From GCA-958296115 sp965222445 (GTDB lineage Bacteria; Chloroflexota; Dehalococcoidia; Lucifugimonadales; CAJWER01): a stretch of DNA of 64,000 bases. The notes below the pieces were generated by a model. The model made no database searches. It saw only the letters and a program-made list of their open reading frames with translations, and was not told the DNA's origin. Location: NCBI GenBank assembly GCA_965222445.1, contig CBDCTY010000002.1, positions 558,001-622,000 on the forward strand, written 5' to 3'. The first letter of the stretch is position 1. Each line of letters starts with the position of its first letter. Shown piece by piece: positions 26,386 to 34,725 of the stretch. Position numbers and translations under genes: made by a program.

Positions 26386-26474
26386 TCCCGCGAAGAGCCT
26401 GCCCCGTACTCGATACGGGGCGGGAACCCACTCCCTGGCCGCACATATACGGCGGCATCACGGTGACTTGGTAT
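26349..26474 (+). mobile_element. MITE-like repeat, long form (126 bp)
   Basis: It runs from ATACCAA to TTGGTAT, with TTTTGAGCGCGCCGTAAAG on the left, a central TTCCCGCG...GCGGGAA hairpin with the CCCCGTA-CTCGA-TACGGGG insert, and CCGCACATATACGGCGG on the right. This is the reference copy for the family described in the findings. Confidence 0.85.
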
Positions 26475-26584
26475 AATTTGGACGGGCGGCGTGACGGACT
26501 GCCTCTGAGGCTATGGCTGTGCACCTTGCCGGGGATGGGTTCCCGCCCCCGACTGCTCGGGGGCAGGCTCTTCGCGGGAATGAG
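26474..26584 (+). repeat. repeat C (about 110 bp)
   Basis: It begins TTTGGACGGGCGGCG and ends with the same TTCCCGCC...GGCGGGAATGA hairpin module (CCCCCGA-CTGC-TCGGGGG variant). An inverted copy lies at 52541-52651. It directly abuts the MITE copy. Confidence 0.6.
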
Positions 26585-26640
26585 GCGATTGTCTGAACTG
26601 TGATTAAGGGGATTTGGGTGATTGGCGTGATTGGGAGCCG

Positions 26641-26725
26641 GGGATGGGTTCCCGCCCCCGACTGCTCGGGGGCAGGCTCTTCGCGGGAATGACGGCTTTA
26701 CGGCGCGCTCAAAATAAATTGGTAT
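26641..26725 (-). repeat. partial MITE-like copy
   Basis: It is an inverted left half of the family: the CCCCCGA/TCGGGGG hairpin, then GGCGCGCTCAAAATAAATTGGTAT. The right half is missing. Confidence 0.6.
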
Positions 26726-26726
26726 G

Positions 26727-26830
26727 ATACCAAATTGCCGTGACAGGGCCATATATGCGTAATTGGGTCAGCAGCCGCGACGGACAGGGAGGGCGGGTTT
26801 CAAACCCGCCCCTACGATTTGAATTGACGG
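26727..26830 (+). repeat. repeat B (about 105 bp)
   Basis: It starts ATACCAAATTGCCGTGAC and ends with GGCGGGTTT/AAACCCGCC and a short tail. Other copies are at 34470-34561 and, as a fragment, 13-52 and near 34288-34316. The 26386-27050 interval holds repeats and a promoter but no gene. Confidence 0.6.
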
Positions 26831-26930
26831 CAGCATCCCCCTCATCCCAGCCTTCTCCCGCCAGGGGAGAAGGTGTGGGAGCCCAGGGTGCCGGGCGGCG
26901 TTATTGGCGATTACGAGACACCCATTCCAA

Positions 26931-26961
26931 TTGACATAATGTGGGACAATGGGGGTAGACT
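26931..26961 (+). promoter_or_regulatory. putative promoter of the giant surface protein
   Basis: A perfect TTGACA (26931-26936) is followed after 19 bp by TAGACT (26956-26961). The spacing is long, so strength is uncertain. It leaves a leader of about 85 nt before ATG 27051. Confidence 0.4.
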
Positions 26962-27050
26962 AAATCCACAAGGGCCTCCATGCCAGTCGCGGCTCGGGCG
27001 CATCACGCCGGTACCGCAGCGTCCTCAATCGGGGCCCTACGGGGGATTCG

Positions 27051-27884
27051 ATGAAACTGAACAACACCGTTGTCACTCTGGCCCTGCTGGGTGTGCTGGC
27101 CCTGGCGGCCCTCGCGGGGGGGCTGCTCCCTGCCGGAAACCCGGTCCACGCGCAGGAGGCGACGACCAACAGGCCGCCTGCGTTCGACGCCGAAACCGCC
27201 AGCCGTTTGATCGAGGAGAACACGCCGCCGGGCGTCAACATCGGCGACCCCGTTACGGCTACCGACCCGGACGAAGACGGTGACGCAGACGACCGCGAGT
27301 TCGGCGAGACGCTGACCTACAGCCTCGAAGGGGCCGACGCGGACTCTTTCAACCTCGACCCTCTGACCGGCCAGCTCAGCACGAAGGCCCCTCTGGATTT
27401 CGAGGCTTACACCGACGCTACCAGCGCCTACTCGGTGACGGTGAGGGTGAGGGACAGCAGAGGCGAGACCGACACGGTCGTCGTGACTATCGAAGTCACT
27501 GACGATCCGACCGAACCCCCATTTGCGCCGGCCGCGCCGACGGTGGTGTCGGGCCCGGACGACGACACCACTACTGAAGACAATGAATCGACCACGAGCC
27601 TCAGGGTGGTCTGGCATCCGCCCGAGAACATGGGGGACCGCACTATCACCGGCTATGACTATCGGTACAGGAGAACGACGGACTCCACGTGGACTGAGGT
27701 CGCCGTGACAGACACGACTGTCACGATCTCGACTCCCCCCCTCGTCGCCAACAAGACCTACCTGGTGTCGGTGCGCGCGAAAAGCGAAGAGGGCACAAGC
27801 CCGTGGTCGCTCTCGGGGACGGGGGCGACCAACAAGACGGGCAACAGCCCCCCGCGTTCGGCACAGTCACAAACCCCAGCGTGA
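27051..27884 (+). CDS. giant cadherin/FN3/LRR surface protein, N-terminal part before a frameshift
   Basis: The 277-residue N-terminal piece of a surface protein. It has a Sec signal peptide (about 1-35, ending in VHAQ), one cadherin-like domain (about 41-155: NRPPAFD, ENTPPG, LTYSLEGADADSF, TGQLSTK) and one fibronectin-III domain (about 160-265, ending SLSGTGATN). After KTGNSPP the frame derails into 8 unrelated residues and stops. The next domain continues at once in the +1-shifted frame. A single missing C in the six-C run at 27848-27853 restores one long protein of about 2,260 residues. RBS GGGGGA precedes ATG 27051. Confidence 0.75.
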   Translation: MKLNNTVVTLALLGVLALAALAGGLLPAGNPVHAQEATTNRPPAFDAETASRLIEENTPPGVNIGDPVTATDPDEDGDADDREFGETLTYSLEGADADSFNLDPLTGQLSTKAPLDFEAYTDATSAYSVTVRVRDSRGETDTVVVTIEVTDDPTEPPFAPAAPTVVSGPDDDTTTEDNESTTSLRVVWHPPENMGDRTITGYDYRYRRTTDSTWTEVAVTDTTVTISTPPLVANKTYLVSVRAKSEEGTSPWSLSGTGATNKTGNSPPRSAQSQTPA

Positions 27885-30800
27885 GTGAGAATTCTCCTGC
27901 CGGCCAGAACGTCGGCCTCGCGGTGAGGGCGAGTGACAGCGATACGGGCTCCCTGAGCTACCGGCTCGAAGGTCCCGACGCCGTCATGTTTGACTTCATC
28001 ACCTCGACGGGACAGATACGGACGAAGCGTGGAGTGACTTACAACCGTGAAGACCCGGAGTGCGGCTTCGTCGCTACGGCGGTTTCCCCTACCTGCACGT
28101 ACTACGTGACCGTGGCGGCCTACGACGGCGCTGGCGGAAGCGACGCCGTGAGGCTGGAGATCGGCGTCAACGACCAGTCCGAGGCCCCGTCCGCTCCCAC
28201 CTCACCCACGGTCCGGGCCACGGAGGGTGAGATCACCAGCCTCGACGTGAGCTGGAACCCGCCCGCCAACGCCGGGCCTCCCATTACCAGCTATAACGTG
28301 CAGTACCGGCGCAGGGGCAGCACCGAGGACTTCTCATCCGATGCAGTCCCTGACACCGTCGCCGGCACCTCCACCACGATTTCGGGTGTCAACGCGAACA
28401 GCGACAATACCCCGTGGCTCATGCGCGGCACTCGGTACGAGGTGCGCGTCCAGGCAGTAAATGAAGATGGCACCAGCCTGTGGTCGTCATTGGGCACGGG
28501 GAGCACCAATCTGGGCAACCTGGAGCCGAGATTCAGAAGGAGGCCCAACACCGGCGCGGCTAACACACGGAATTCGGATTTCACCATCCCGCTGACCATC
28601 GCTGAGAACGCTTCGTCCGGCAGCCAGGTCGGCACGGTCGCGGCCGACGACGGCAACGGCGACGCCAGGACCTACCGGCTGAGCGGGGGCGATGCTGCGG
28701 TCCTAGCCCTGTTCGAAATCAACGAGTCGACGGGGCAAATACGGACGATGTCCGCCCTGAATCATGAGGCCACGGGTTGTGCCTACGATGATACTGCTGA
28801 TCCGACCGTATGCACCTATACGGTGACGGCGGAGGTCCGGGACGGCTATGGCCCGAACAGGGAGAGGGTGGAGGAAGCGTCCAACGCGCCCGACGACAGA
28901 GTCACGGTGGAGATCAGTGTGCGCGACGTGCGGGAGCCTCCGGCCGCGCCGACGGTTACGGTGACGTCGCCAACCGATGTGACTAACCTAATCGTGACCT
29001 GGGACGTGCCGGTGAACACGGGGCCTGACATTACGGGCTACGACGTGGAGTACAGACAGGGCAACGCCGCCTGGTCGGACGATAACTGCCGAGGCGCCAC
29101 AGATACCGTAGATAACTGCCACGACATCCCAACAGGCACCACCGACACGACGATCACGCAGCTCACCGCCAACACTTCCTACAGTGTGCGTGTACGCGCT
29201 ACGAACGGCGAGGGCGATAGCGGGTGGGCGATGGTTACGGGGAGGACGAACAGGAATAGAGCAGATGATAGAGAGAACGATGCTCCCACTTTCGACTCTA
29301 ATAATGACTCCCGGACCGTGGATGAGAACACGCCTTCGGGACAGAACATCGGGAACGCCATCAGCGCTAGCGCTGGAGAAGAAGGCGACAGCCTGATCTA
29401 CAGTCTCGAGGGCGCCGACAGGAGCTCGTTCAGCATCGACAGGAATACGGGGCAGATAAAGACAAGGGCGGCTCTGAACCACGAGGACCCGGCTTGCGAA
29501 TACGTGAGTACGGCTCAAACAACTGAATGCACCTACAACGTGAGGGTGAAGGTCGTGGACGGCCAGGGCGGCAGCGCCTCACACAACGTGGAGATCGATG
29601 TCACTGACGAGGATGAGCCTCCGTCCGCTCCCGCCCCGCCGAGAGTGACGGCGACGAAGGACTCGGGCCTGAGCTTGGAGGTCACGTGGAATGAGCCGCG
29701 GGACACGGGGAAGCCTCCCGTCACCGACTACAACATACAGTACCGTTTGTACCGCCCAAGCAACGAACCTCAAGAGACCTTCGGCGCGTTCGTCCACACT
29801 GGCACGGAAACGAGCGCCACGATCACGGGGCTGGAACCCCGCACTTCCTACGAGGTGCAGGTCTTGGCGGTGAACCATGAGGACAGCAGCGCCTGGTCGA
29901 ATGCTGGGCGCGGTACGACGGGAGCGAGCAATACGAGGCCGGCCTTCGAAGACACAGCCAATGTCGTGACCCGCAACGTGGTTGAGAACGCCCGGCCGGG
30001 CCAGGACGTGGGCAGTCCCGTCTCGGCCACGGACGAGGACGGCGACAGGCTGAGCTACAGCCTCAGTGGGCCTGACGCCTCCTCCTTCGACATCAACAGG
30101 AGCAGCGGGCTGATAAGGACGAGGTCGGGCGTAACGTATGACTTCGAGTCTAAGCCCAGATACTCGGTGACGGTGAGGGTGGACGACGGGCAGAGGAAGG
30201 CCAACAGCGTCGCGGCCAAGTCGGTGACCATCAATCTCGATAATCTGGGCGAGGCCCCGTCGACGCCGAATGCGCCGAGGGTGACGGGCGTTCCCGGCTC
30301 GACGGACAGCATCCGCGTCACGTGGGACGAGCCCGCAAACACCGGCCCTCCCATCACCTTCTACAATTTGCGGTACGGCCCAGCCGGGACCGGCTTCGTC
30401 CCGCTGCAACGGGATATTGTGGACAGGAGCACGATCATCACGGGGTTGGAGGCCGGCACGCGCTACGAAGTGCAGGTGCGGGCGCACAATACTGAAGAGC
30501 AGAGCGAGTATTCGCGCTCGGGCACGGGGGCGCCGAACGCGGACATGGCGAACAGGAACCCCAGGTTCACAGGCGGCACCCGCTCGTTCAGTGTGGCCGA
30601 GGACACGGGCGCTGGAGAAGCCGTCGGCAATCCCGTGGAGGCCATCGATGACGACGACGATCCGCTGAGCTACAGCCTCGCGGGGACGGACTCGGCGTCG
30701 TTCGACATCGACTCGGTCAGCGGGCAGATACGAACACGCGAGGCCCTGAACTTCGAGGAGAAGTCGAGCCATTCGGTGACGGTGAGGGCACGGGACAACA

Positions 30801-33778
30801 GGGGCGGAAGCGGAACGGTGGACGTGAGGATAGCGGTCACCGACGTCGACGAGCCGCCCGACACGCCGGACGCTCCGACGGTGACGGCATTGTCGAGCAC
30901 GAGCCTGCAGGTGACCTGGGACGAGCCAGGCAACACCGGCCCGGCCATCACCGACTACGACTACCGGTACAGGGGACCGACGGGGGACTGGACGGAGATT
31001 ACCAACACGACGATCAGGGAGACCACTGCCACGATCGGGGGCCTGACGCCGAGCACGTTCTATGACGTGTCGTTGCGGGCGAGGAACGCCGAGGGCATGA
31101 GCGACTGGTCAAACTCGGGCTTCGGGTCGACGAACGAACCCGGCGCCAACAACCCGCCCGTGTTCACCGATGGCACGAGCGCCACGCGAAGCGTGAGCGC
31201 AAGCGCGCCGACCGGCACGTCCATCGGCGCTCCCGTCGCCGCGACGGACGCCGATTCGGGCGACACGCTGACCTACAGCCTGGAAGGACGGGACGCGGCG
31301 TCGTTCGCCATCAACGAGACGAACGGCCAGCTTCTCACGAAGTCCGGCGTCACGCTGATCGCCGGGGAGACGTACACGGTGACGGTCGCGGCCGACGACC
31401 AAAGGGACATCTCCAGGATTACGGTTACGATCAACGCTACGGCTGCGCCGCCCAACAACCCGCCCGTGTTCAGAGAAGGAGCTTCCGTGGGTCGAAGCGT
31501 CCCCAGGAACGCGCCGGCTGGCACACAGGTCGGCGGTCCGGTCACGGCGACGGACGCCGACGGCGACTCGATCACCTACACCCTCGAAGGGACGAACGCG
31601 GCATCCTTCGCCATCGACGCGTCGGGCCAGCTCACCACACGGGTTGCGCTGACCCCCGGGAACACGTACACGGTCACGGTGGTAGCCAGCGACGGGAAGG
31701 ACCAGGCCAGGATTGCGGTGACGATCACCGTTAGCGCGAACAACCCGCCGGTATTCTCGGGCGAGCCCCGCTCGTTCCGTGTCCCCAGGAACGCGCCGGC
31801 TGGCACACAGGTCGGCGATCCGGTCACGGCCACGGACGCCGACGGCGACTCGATCACCTACAGCCTCGAAGGGACGAACGCGGCATCCTTCGACATCGAC
31901 GCGTCGGGCCAGCTCACCACACGGGTTGCGCTGACCCCCGGGAACACGTACACGGTCACGGTAGTAGCCAGCGACGGGGAGGACCAGGCCAGGATTGCGG
32001 TGACGATCACCGTTAGCACGAACAACCCGCCGGTATTCTCGGACGAGCCCCGCTCGTTCCGTGTCCCCAGGAACGCGCCGGCTGACTCACAGGTCGGCGA
32101 TCCGGTCACGGCCACCGACGCCGACAACGACTCGATGACCTACAGCCTCGAAGGGACGAACGCGGCATCCTTCGCCATCGACGCGTCGGGCCAGCTCACC
32201 ACACGGGTTGCGCTGACCCCCGGGAACACGTACACGGTCACGGTAGTAGCCAGCGACGGGGAGGACCAGGCCAGGATTGCGGTGACGATCACCGTTAGCA
32301 CGAACAACCCGCCGGTATTCTCGGGCGAGCCCCGCTCGTTCACGGTGCGTGACAATGCGTCGGCGGACACGCCTATCGGCACGGTCACGGCGGCGGACGC
32401 CGATTTGGGCGACACGCTGACGTACAGCCTGGAAGGGACGGACGCGGCGTCGTTCGACATTCGGTCGAACACGGGCCAGATCGTCACGAGGTCGGGGGTC
32501 ACGCTGACGGCCGGGGCGACGCACACGGTGACGGTCGTCGCGAGCGACGGGCAGGAGACCGCGAGTATTGCGGTTACGATCAACGTTATCCAGGGGATCT
32601 TTGGCTGCGCGACGAGGGGCGCGGCGGTGTCGGACAGGTCGAACACGGGCCTGGTGTCGGACTGCGAGGCGCTGCTGACGGCGAGGAACGCGATGGAGGG
32701 CACCGCGAGGCTGAACTGGTCGGTCTACACTCCGATCGGGCAGTGGGAAGGCGTGTACCTCAACGGGACGAACGGGACGCCCATACGGGTGAAGGCGATA
32801 ATCCTCCGCCGCCGGGGGCTGGACGGGACCATCCCGGCGGAGCTGGGCCAGATCTCCATGCTGACCAAGCTGAACCTACACTCTAACGATCTCACGGGCA
32901 GTATCCCGACTGAGCTGGGGGACCTGAGCAGGCTGGAGAGGCTGCTGCTGCACAACAACCGGCTGACCGGAACGATTCCGGACCTGGGCGACCTGCGCAG
33001 CCTGGAGATGCTGTGGCTCTCGGGCAAAGACATGGCACTGACAGGAAGTGTCCCGGCGTGGCTGAACGAGATGAGCAACCTCGAGTCGGTAAGCCTCTGG
33101 GGCAACGAGCTCAGCGGTCCGATACCGTGCCTGACGGGCATGACGAGCCTGAAGCTGCTGAAGCTCCAGAGCAACCAGCTGAACGGCGGCGTCCCAGCGT
33201 GTCTGGGCGATCTGAGCAGCACGCTCGGGAGCCTGTACATCCATCTCAACCCGCTGGGAGGGACGATCCCGCGAGAGCTGGGCCAGCTCACGAGCCTGAG
33301 GCGTCTGTGGATCCACAGCAGCGACCTGACTGGACCGATCCCGCCGGAGCTGGGCAACATGGCCGGCCTCTGGGGCCTGAACCTCCGCGACAACAACCTG
33401 GGCGGGCCGATACCGACCGAGCTGGGCCGCATGACCAACATGCGGAAGCTGAGGCTGCATAACAACGGCCTGAGAGGCAGTATCCCGACTGAGCTGAGGG
33501 ACCTGAGCAACCTGACGGACCTGTGGCTCTCGGGCAACGACCTGAGCGGGCCGATCCCGTCCGAGTTGGGCAGCCTGGACAACCTGAAGCAGCTGAGCCT
33601 CAAGAACAACGGTCTCAGCGGTGACATTCCGCCCGAGCTTGGCAACCTGACCGATACGCTGACCCACGTCTTCCTCGCTGGCAACATCGGACTCACGGGG
33701 TGCGTACCGGCAGGACTGGCAGACGTGACGAACAACGACATAGGCGACACCGGCCTGAACGACTGCAACGGCAACTGA
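27803..33778 (+). CDS. giant cadherin/FN3/LRR surface protein, main part after the frameshift
   Basis: The frame is open from 27803 (GTG), but homology begins only near 27848 at PPAFG. Five cadherin/FN3 pairs alternate, followed by five cadherin-like domains in a row (NNPPVF starts), three of them nearly identical, giving 11 cadherin and 6 FN3 domains with the N-terminal piece. From about residue 1600 a cysteine-capped leucine-rich domain follows (about 11 repeats of 24 residues, GxIPxELGxLxxLxxLxLxxN) ending in CVPAGL...LNDC. There is no C-terminal anchor, so it is probably secreted or held by other means. An adhesion or polymer-binding role is inferred. The stop codon abuts a MITE copy. Confidence 0.75.
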   Translation: MVALGDGGDQQDGQQPPAFGTVTNPSVSENSPAGQNVGLAVRASDSDTGSLSYRLEGPDAVMFDFITSTGQIRTKRGVTYNREDPECGFVATAVSPTCTYYVTVAAYDGAGGSDAVRLEIGVNDQSEAPSAPTSPTVRATEGEITSLDVSWNPPANAGPPITSYNVQYRRRGSTEDFSSDAVPDTVAGTSTTISGVNANSDNTPWLMRGTRYEVRVQAVNEDGTSLWSSLGTGSTNLGNLEPRFRRRPNTGAANTRNSDFTIPLTIAENASSGSQVGTVAADDGNGDARTYRLSGGDAAVLALFEINESTGQIRTMSALNHEATGCAYDDTADPTVCTYTVTAEVRDGYGPNRERVEEASNAPDDRVTVEISVRDVREPPAAPTVTVTSPTDVTNLIVTWDVPVNTGPDITGYDVEYRQGNAAWSDDNCRGATDTVDNCHDIPTGTTDTTITQLTANTSYSVRVRATNGEGDSGWAMVTGRTNRNRADDRENDAPTFDSNNDSRTVDENTPSGQNIGNAISASAGEEGDSLIYSLEGADRSSFSIDRNTGQIKTRAALNHEDPACEYVSTAQTTECTYNVRVKVVDGQGGSASHNVEIDVTDEDEPPSAPAPPRVTATKDSGLSLEVTWNEPRDTGKPPVTDYNIQYRLYRPSNEPQETFGAFVHTGTETSATITGLEPRTSYEVQVLAVNHEDSSAWSNAGRGTTGASNTRPAFEDTANVVTRNVVENARPGQDVGSPVSATDEDGDRLSYSLSGPDASSFDINRSSGLIRTRSGVTYDFESKPRYSVTVRVDDGQRKANSVAAKSVTINLDNLGEAPSTPNAPRVTGVPGSTDSIRVTWDEPANTGPPITFYNLRYGPAGTGFVPLQRDIVDRSTIITGLEAGTRYEVQVRAHNTEEQSEYSRSGTGAPNADMANRNPRFTGGTRSFSVAEDTGAGEAVGNPVEAIDDDDDPLSYSLAGTDSASFDIDSVSGQIRTREALNFEEKSSHSVTVRARDNRGGSGTVDVRIAVTDVDEPPDTPDAPTVTALSSTSLQVTWDEPGNTGPAITDYDYRYRGPTGDWTEITNTTIRETTATIGGLTPSTFYDVSLRARNAEGMSDWSNSGFGSTNEPGANNPPVFTDGTSATRSVSASAPTGTSIGAPVAATDADSGDTLTYSLEGRDAASFAINETNGQLLTKSGVTLIAGETYTVTVAADDQRDISRITVTINATAAPPNNPPVFREGASVGRSVPRNAPAGTQVGGPVTATDADGDSITYTLEGTNAASFAIDASGQLTTRVALTPGNTYTVTVVASDGKDQARIAVTITVSANNPPVFSGEPRSFRVPRNAPAGTQVGDPVTATDADGDSITYSLEGTNAASFDIDASGQLTTRVALTPGNTYTVTVVASDGEDQARIAVTITVSTNNPPVFSDEPRSFRVPRNAPADSQVGDPVTATDADNDSMTYSLEGTNAASFAIDASGQLTTRVALTPGNTYTVTVVASDGEDQARIAVTITVSTNNPPVFSGEPRSFTVRDNASADTPIGTVTAADADLGDTLTYSLEGTDAASFDIRSNTGQIVTRSGVTLTAGATHTVTVVASDGQETASIAVTINVIQGIFGCATRGAAVSDRSNTGLVSDCEALLTARNAMEGTARLNWSVYTPIGQWEGVYLNGTNGTPIRVKAIILRRRGLDGTIPAELGQISMLTKLNLHSNDLTGSIPTELGDLSRLERLLLHNNRLTGTIPDLGDLRSLEMLWLSGKDMALTGSVPAWLNEMSNLESVSLWGNELSGPIPCLTGMTSLKLLKLQSNQLNGGVPACLGDLSSTLGSLYIHLNPLGGTIPRELGQLTSLRRLWIHSSDLTGPIPPELGNMAGLWGLNLRDNNLGGPIPTELGRMTNMRKLRLHNNGLRGSIPTELRDLSNLTDLWLSGNDLSGPIPSELGSLDNLKQLSLKNNGLSGDIPPELGNLTDTLTHVFLAGNIGLTGCVPAGLADVTNNDIGDTGLNDCNGN
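31454..32302 (+). repeat. three near-identical cadherin-domain units
   Basis: Units begin at 31454 (285 bp), 31739 (282 bp) and 32021 (282 bp) and differ at only a few positions. This identifies a recent in-frame duplication inside the surface-protein gene and a recombination or assembly hotspot. Confidence 0.8.
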
Positions 33779-33903
33779 TACCAAGTCACCGTGATGCCGC
33801 CGTATATGTGCGGCCAGGGAGTGGGTTCCCGCCCCGTATCGAGTACGGGGCAGGCTCCTCGCGGGAATGACGGATTTACGGCGCGCTCAAAATAAATTGG
33901 TAT
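33778..33903 (-). mobile_element. MITE-like repeat, long form, inverted
   Basis: It begins ATACCAAG at the last base of the surface-protein stop codon and ends TTGGTAT. The central CCCCGTA-TCGAG-TACGGGG hairpin variant is present. Confidence 0.85.
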
Positions 33904-34000
33904 GAGACGGGTCCCAGACGGCCGGGCCGTCACGGGGCAGGCGTTTCGCAGGGCGTTGAGGCTGTCGGCGCGGGGGGCGCCGAGATTGTCTGGCTTGGAG

Positions 34001-34075
34001 TGGGCCGGCTGGGATTCGAACCCAGGACACTCGGATTAAAAGTCCGATGCTCTGACCAGACTGAGCTACCGGCCC
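34001..34075 (-). tRNA. tRNA-Lys (TTT anticodon)
   Basis: The minus strand folds as a 75-nt tRNA: acceptor GGGCCGG/CCGGCCC with discriminator A, a D-arm (TAGCTCAG...), anticodon loop CTTTTAA, and GGTTCGAATC in the T-arm. CCA is not encoded. Confidence 0.95.
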
Positions 34076-34095
34076 GTCGAGGAATGGTTATCTAA

Positions 34096-34123
34096 AGAAC
34101 CCGGCGCCTGTGCGCCGGGTTCT
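34096..34123. terminator. terminator-like hairpin beside tRNA-Lys
   Basis: A perfect 12-bp stem (AGAACCCGGCGC / GCGCCGGGTTCT) with a CTGT loop. It lies 5' of the tRNA on the minus strand and could equally end plus-strand transcripts. T tracts are short. A TATAGT -10-like box for the tRNA lies beyond it at 34141-34146. Confidence 0.5.
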
Positions 34124-34342
34124 TCGTCTACCCTACCCTGACTATACACGAACCTTCAGTCTGGCGGTCCCGTTTTGGAGCATACAACCCCAACCCTGGT
34201 AGCCCGAAAATCTTTGGAATGAGGGTTAGCCGGAGTTTGCGTCATGGAGCATCCAGTCTATCCGTGATTGAGTTGGCGTCCTGCGGCGACAGGGCGGGTT
34301 TCAAACCCGCCCCTACCAAGCCGTCGGCACCCTTCCATACTA

Positions 34343-34468
34343 ATACCAATTTGGCGTGATGCCGCCATATATGTGCGGCCAGGGAGTGGGTTCCCGCCCC
34401 GTACTCGATACGGGGCAGGCTCTTCGCGGGAATGACGGCTTTACGGTGCGCTCCTAATGAATTGGTAT
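34343..34468 (-). mobile_element. MITE-like repeat, long form, inverted
   Basis: ATACCAATTTGGCG to ATTGGTAT with the CCCCGTA/TACGGGG hairpin. It is part of a duplicated block: the sequence before it (CCCTTCCATACTA) is repeated before the copy at 34591. Confidence 0.8.
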
Positions 34469-34469
34469 A

Positions 34470-34561
34470 ATACCAAATTGCCGTGACAGGGCCATATATG
34501 CGTAATTGGGTCAGCAGCCGCGACGGACAGGGAGGGCGGGTTTCAAACCCGCCCCTACGAA
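34470..34561 (+). repeat. repeat B, second full copy
   Basis: Nearly identical to 26727-26820: ATACCAAATTGCCGTGAC start and GGCGGGTTT/AAACCCGCC end. It abuts the preceding MITE with one base between. A third partial copy is at about 34288-34316. The 33904-34725 stretch holds tRNA-Lys and repeats only. Confidence 0.6.
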
Positions 34562-34590
34562 GCCGTAGTCTTCGCCACCCTTCCATACTA

Positions 34591-34716
34591 ATACCAATTT
34601 GGCGTGATGCCGCCATATATGTGCGGCCTGGGAGTGGGTTCCCGCCCCGTATCGAGTACGGGGCAGGCTCTTCGCGGGAATGACGGCTTTACGGTGCGCT
34701 CCAAATGAATTGGTAT
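34591..34716 (-). mobile_element. MITE-like repeat, long form, inverted
   Basis: It is the same variant as 34343-34468, from ATACCAATTTGGCG to TTGGTAT. Its end lies just beyond the stop of the truncated GH42 gene. Confidence 0.8.
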
Positions 34717-34725
34717 AACAGTCGT

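Noticed and set aside
27840..27860. Programmed ribosomal frameshift in the adhesin
   Set aside because: A C run without a slippery heptamer, downstream structure or ribosome-like stimulator is a poor case; homopolymer variation explains it better.
31454..32302. Possible assembly-induced false duplication in the surface gene
   Set aside because: Units differ by several scattered substitutions and one codon indel, so they are real, though copy number still needs reads.
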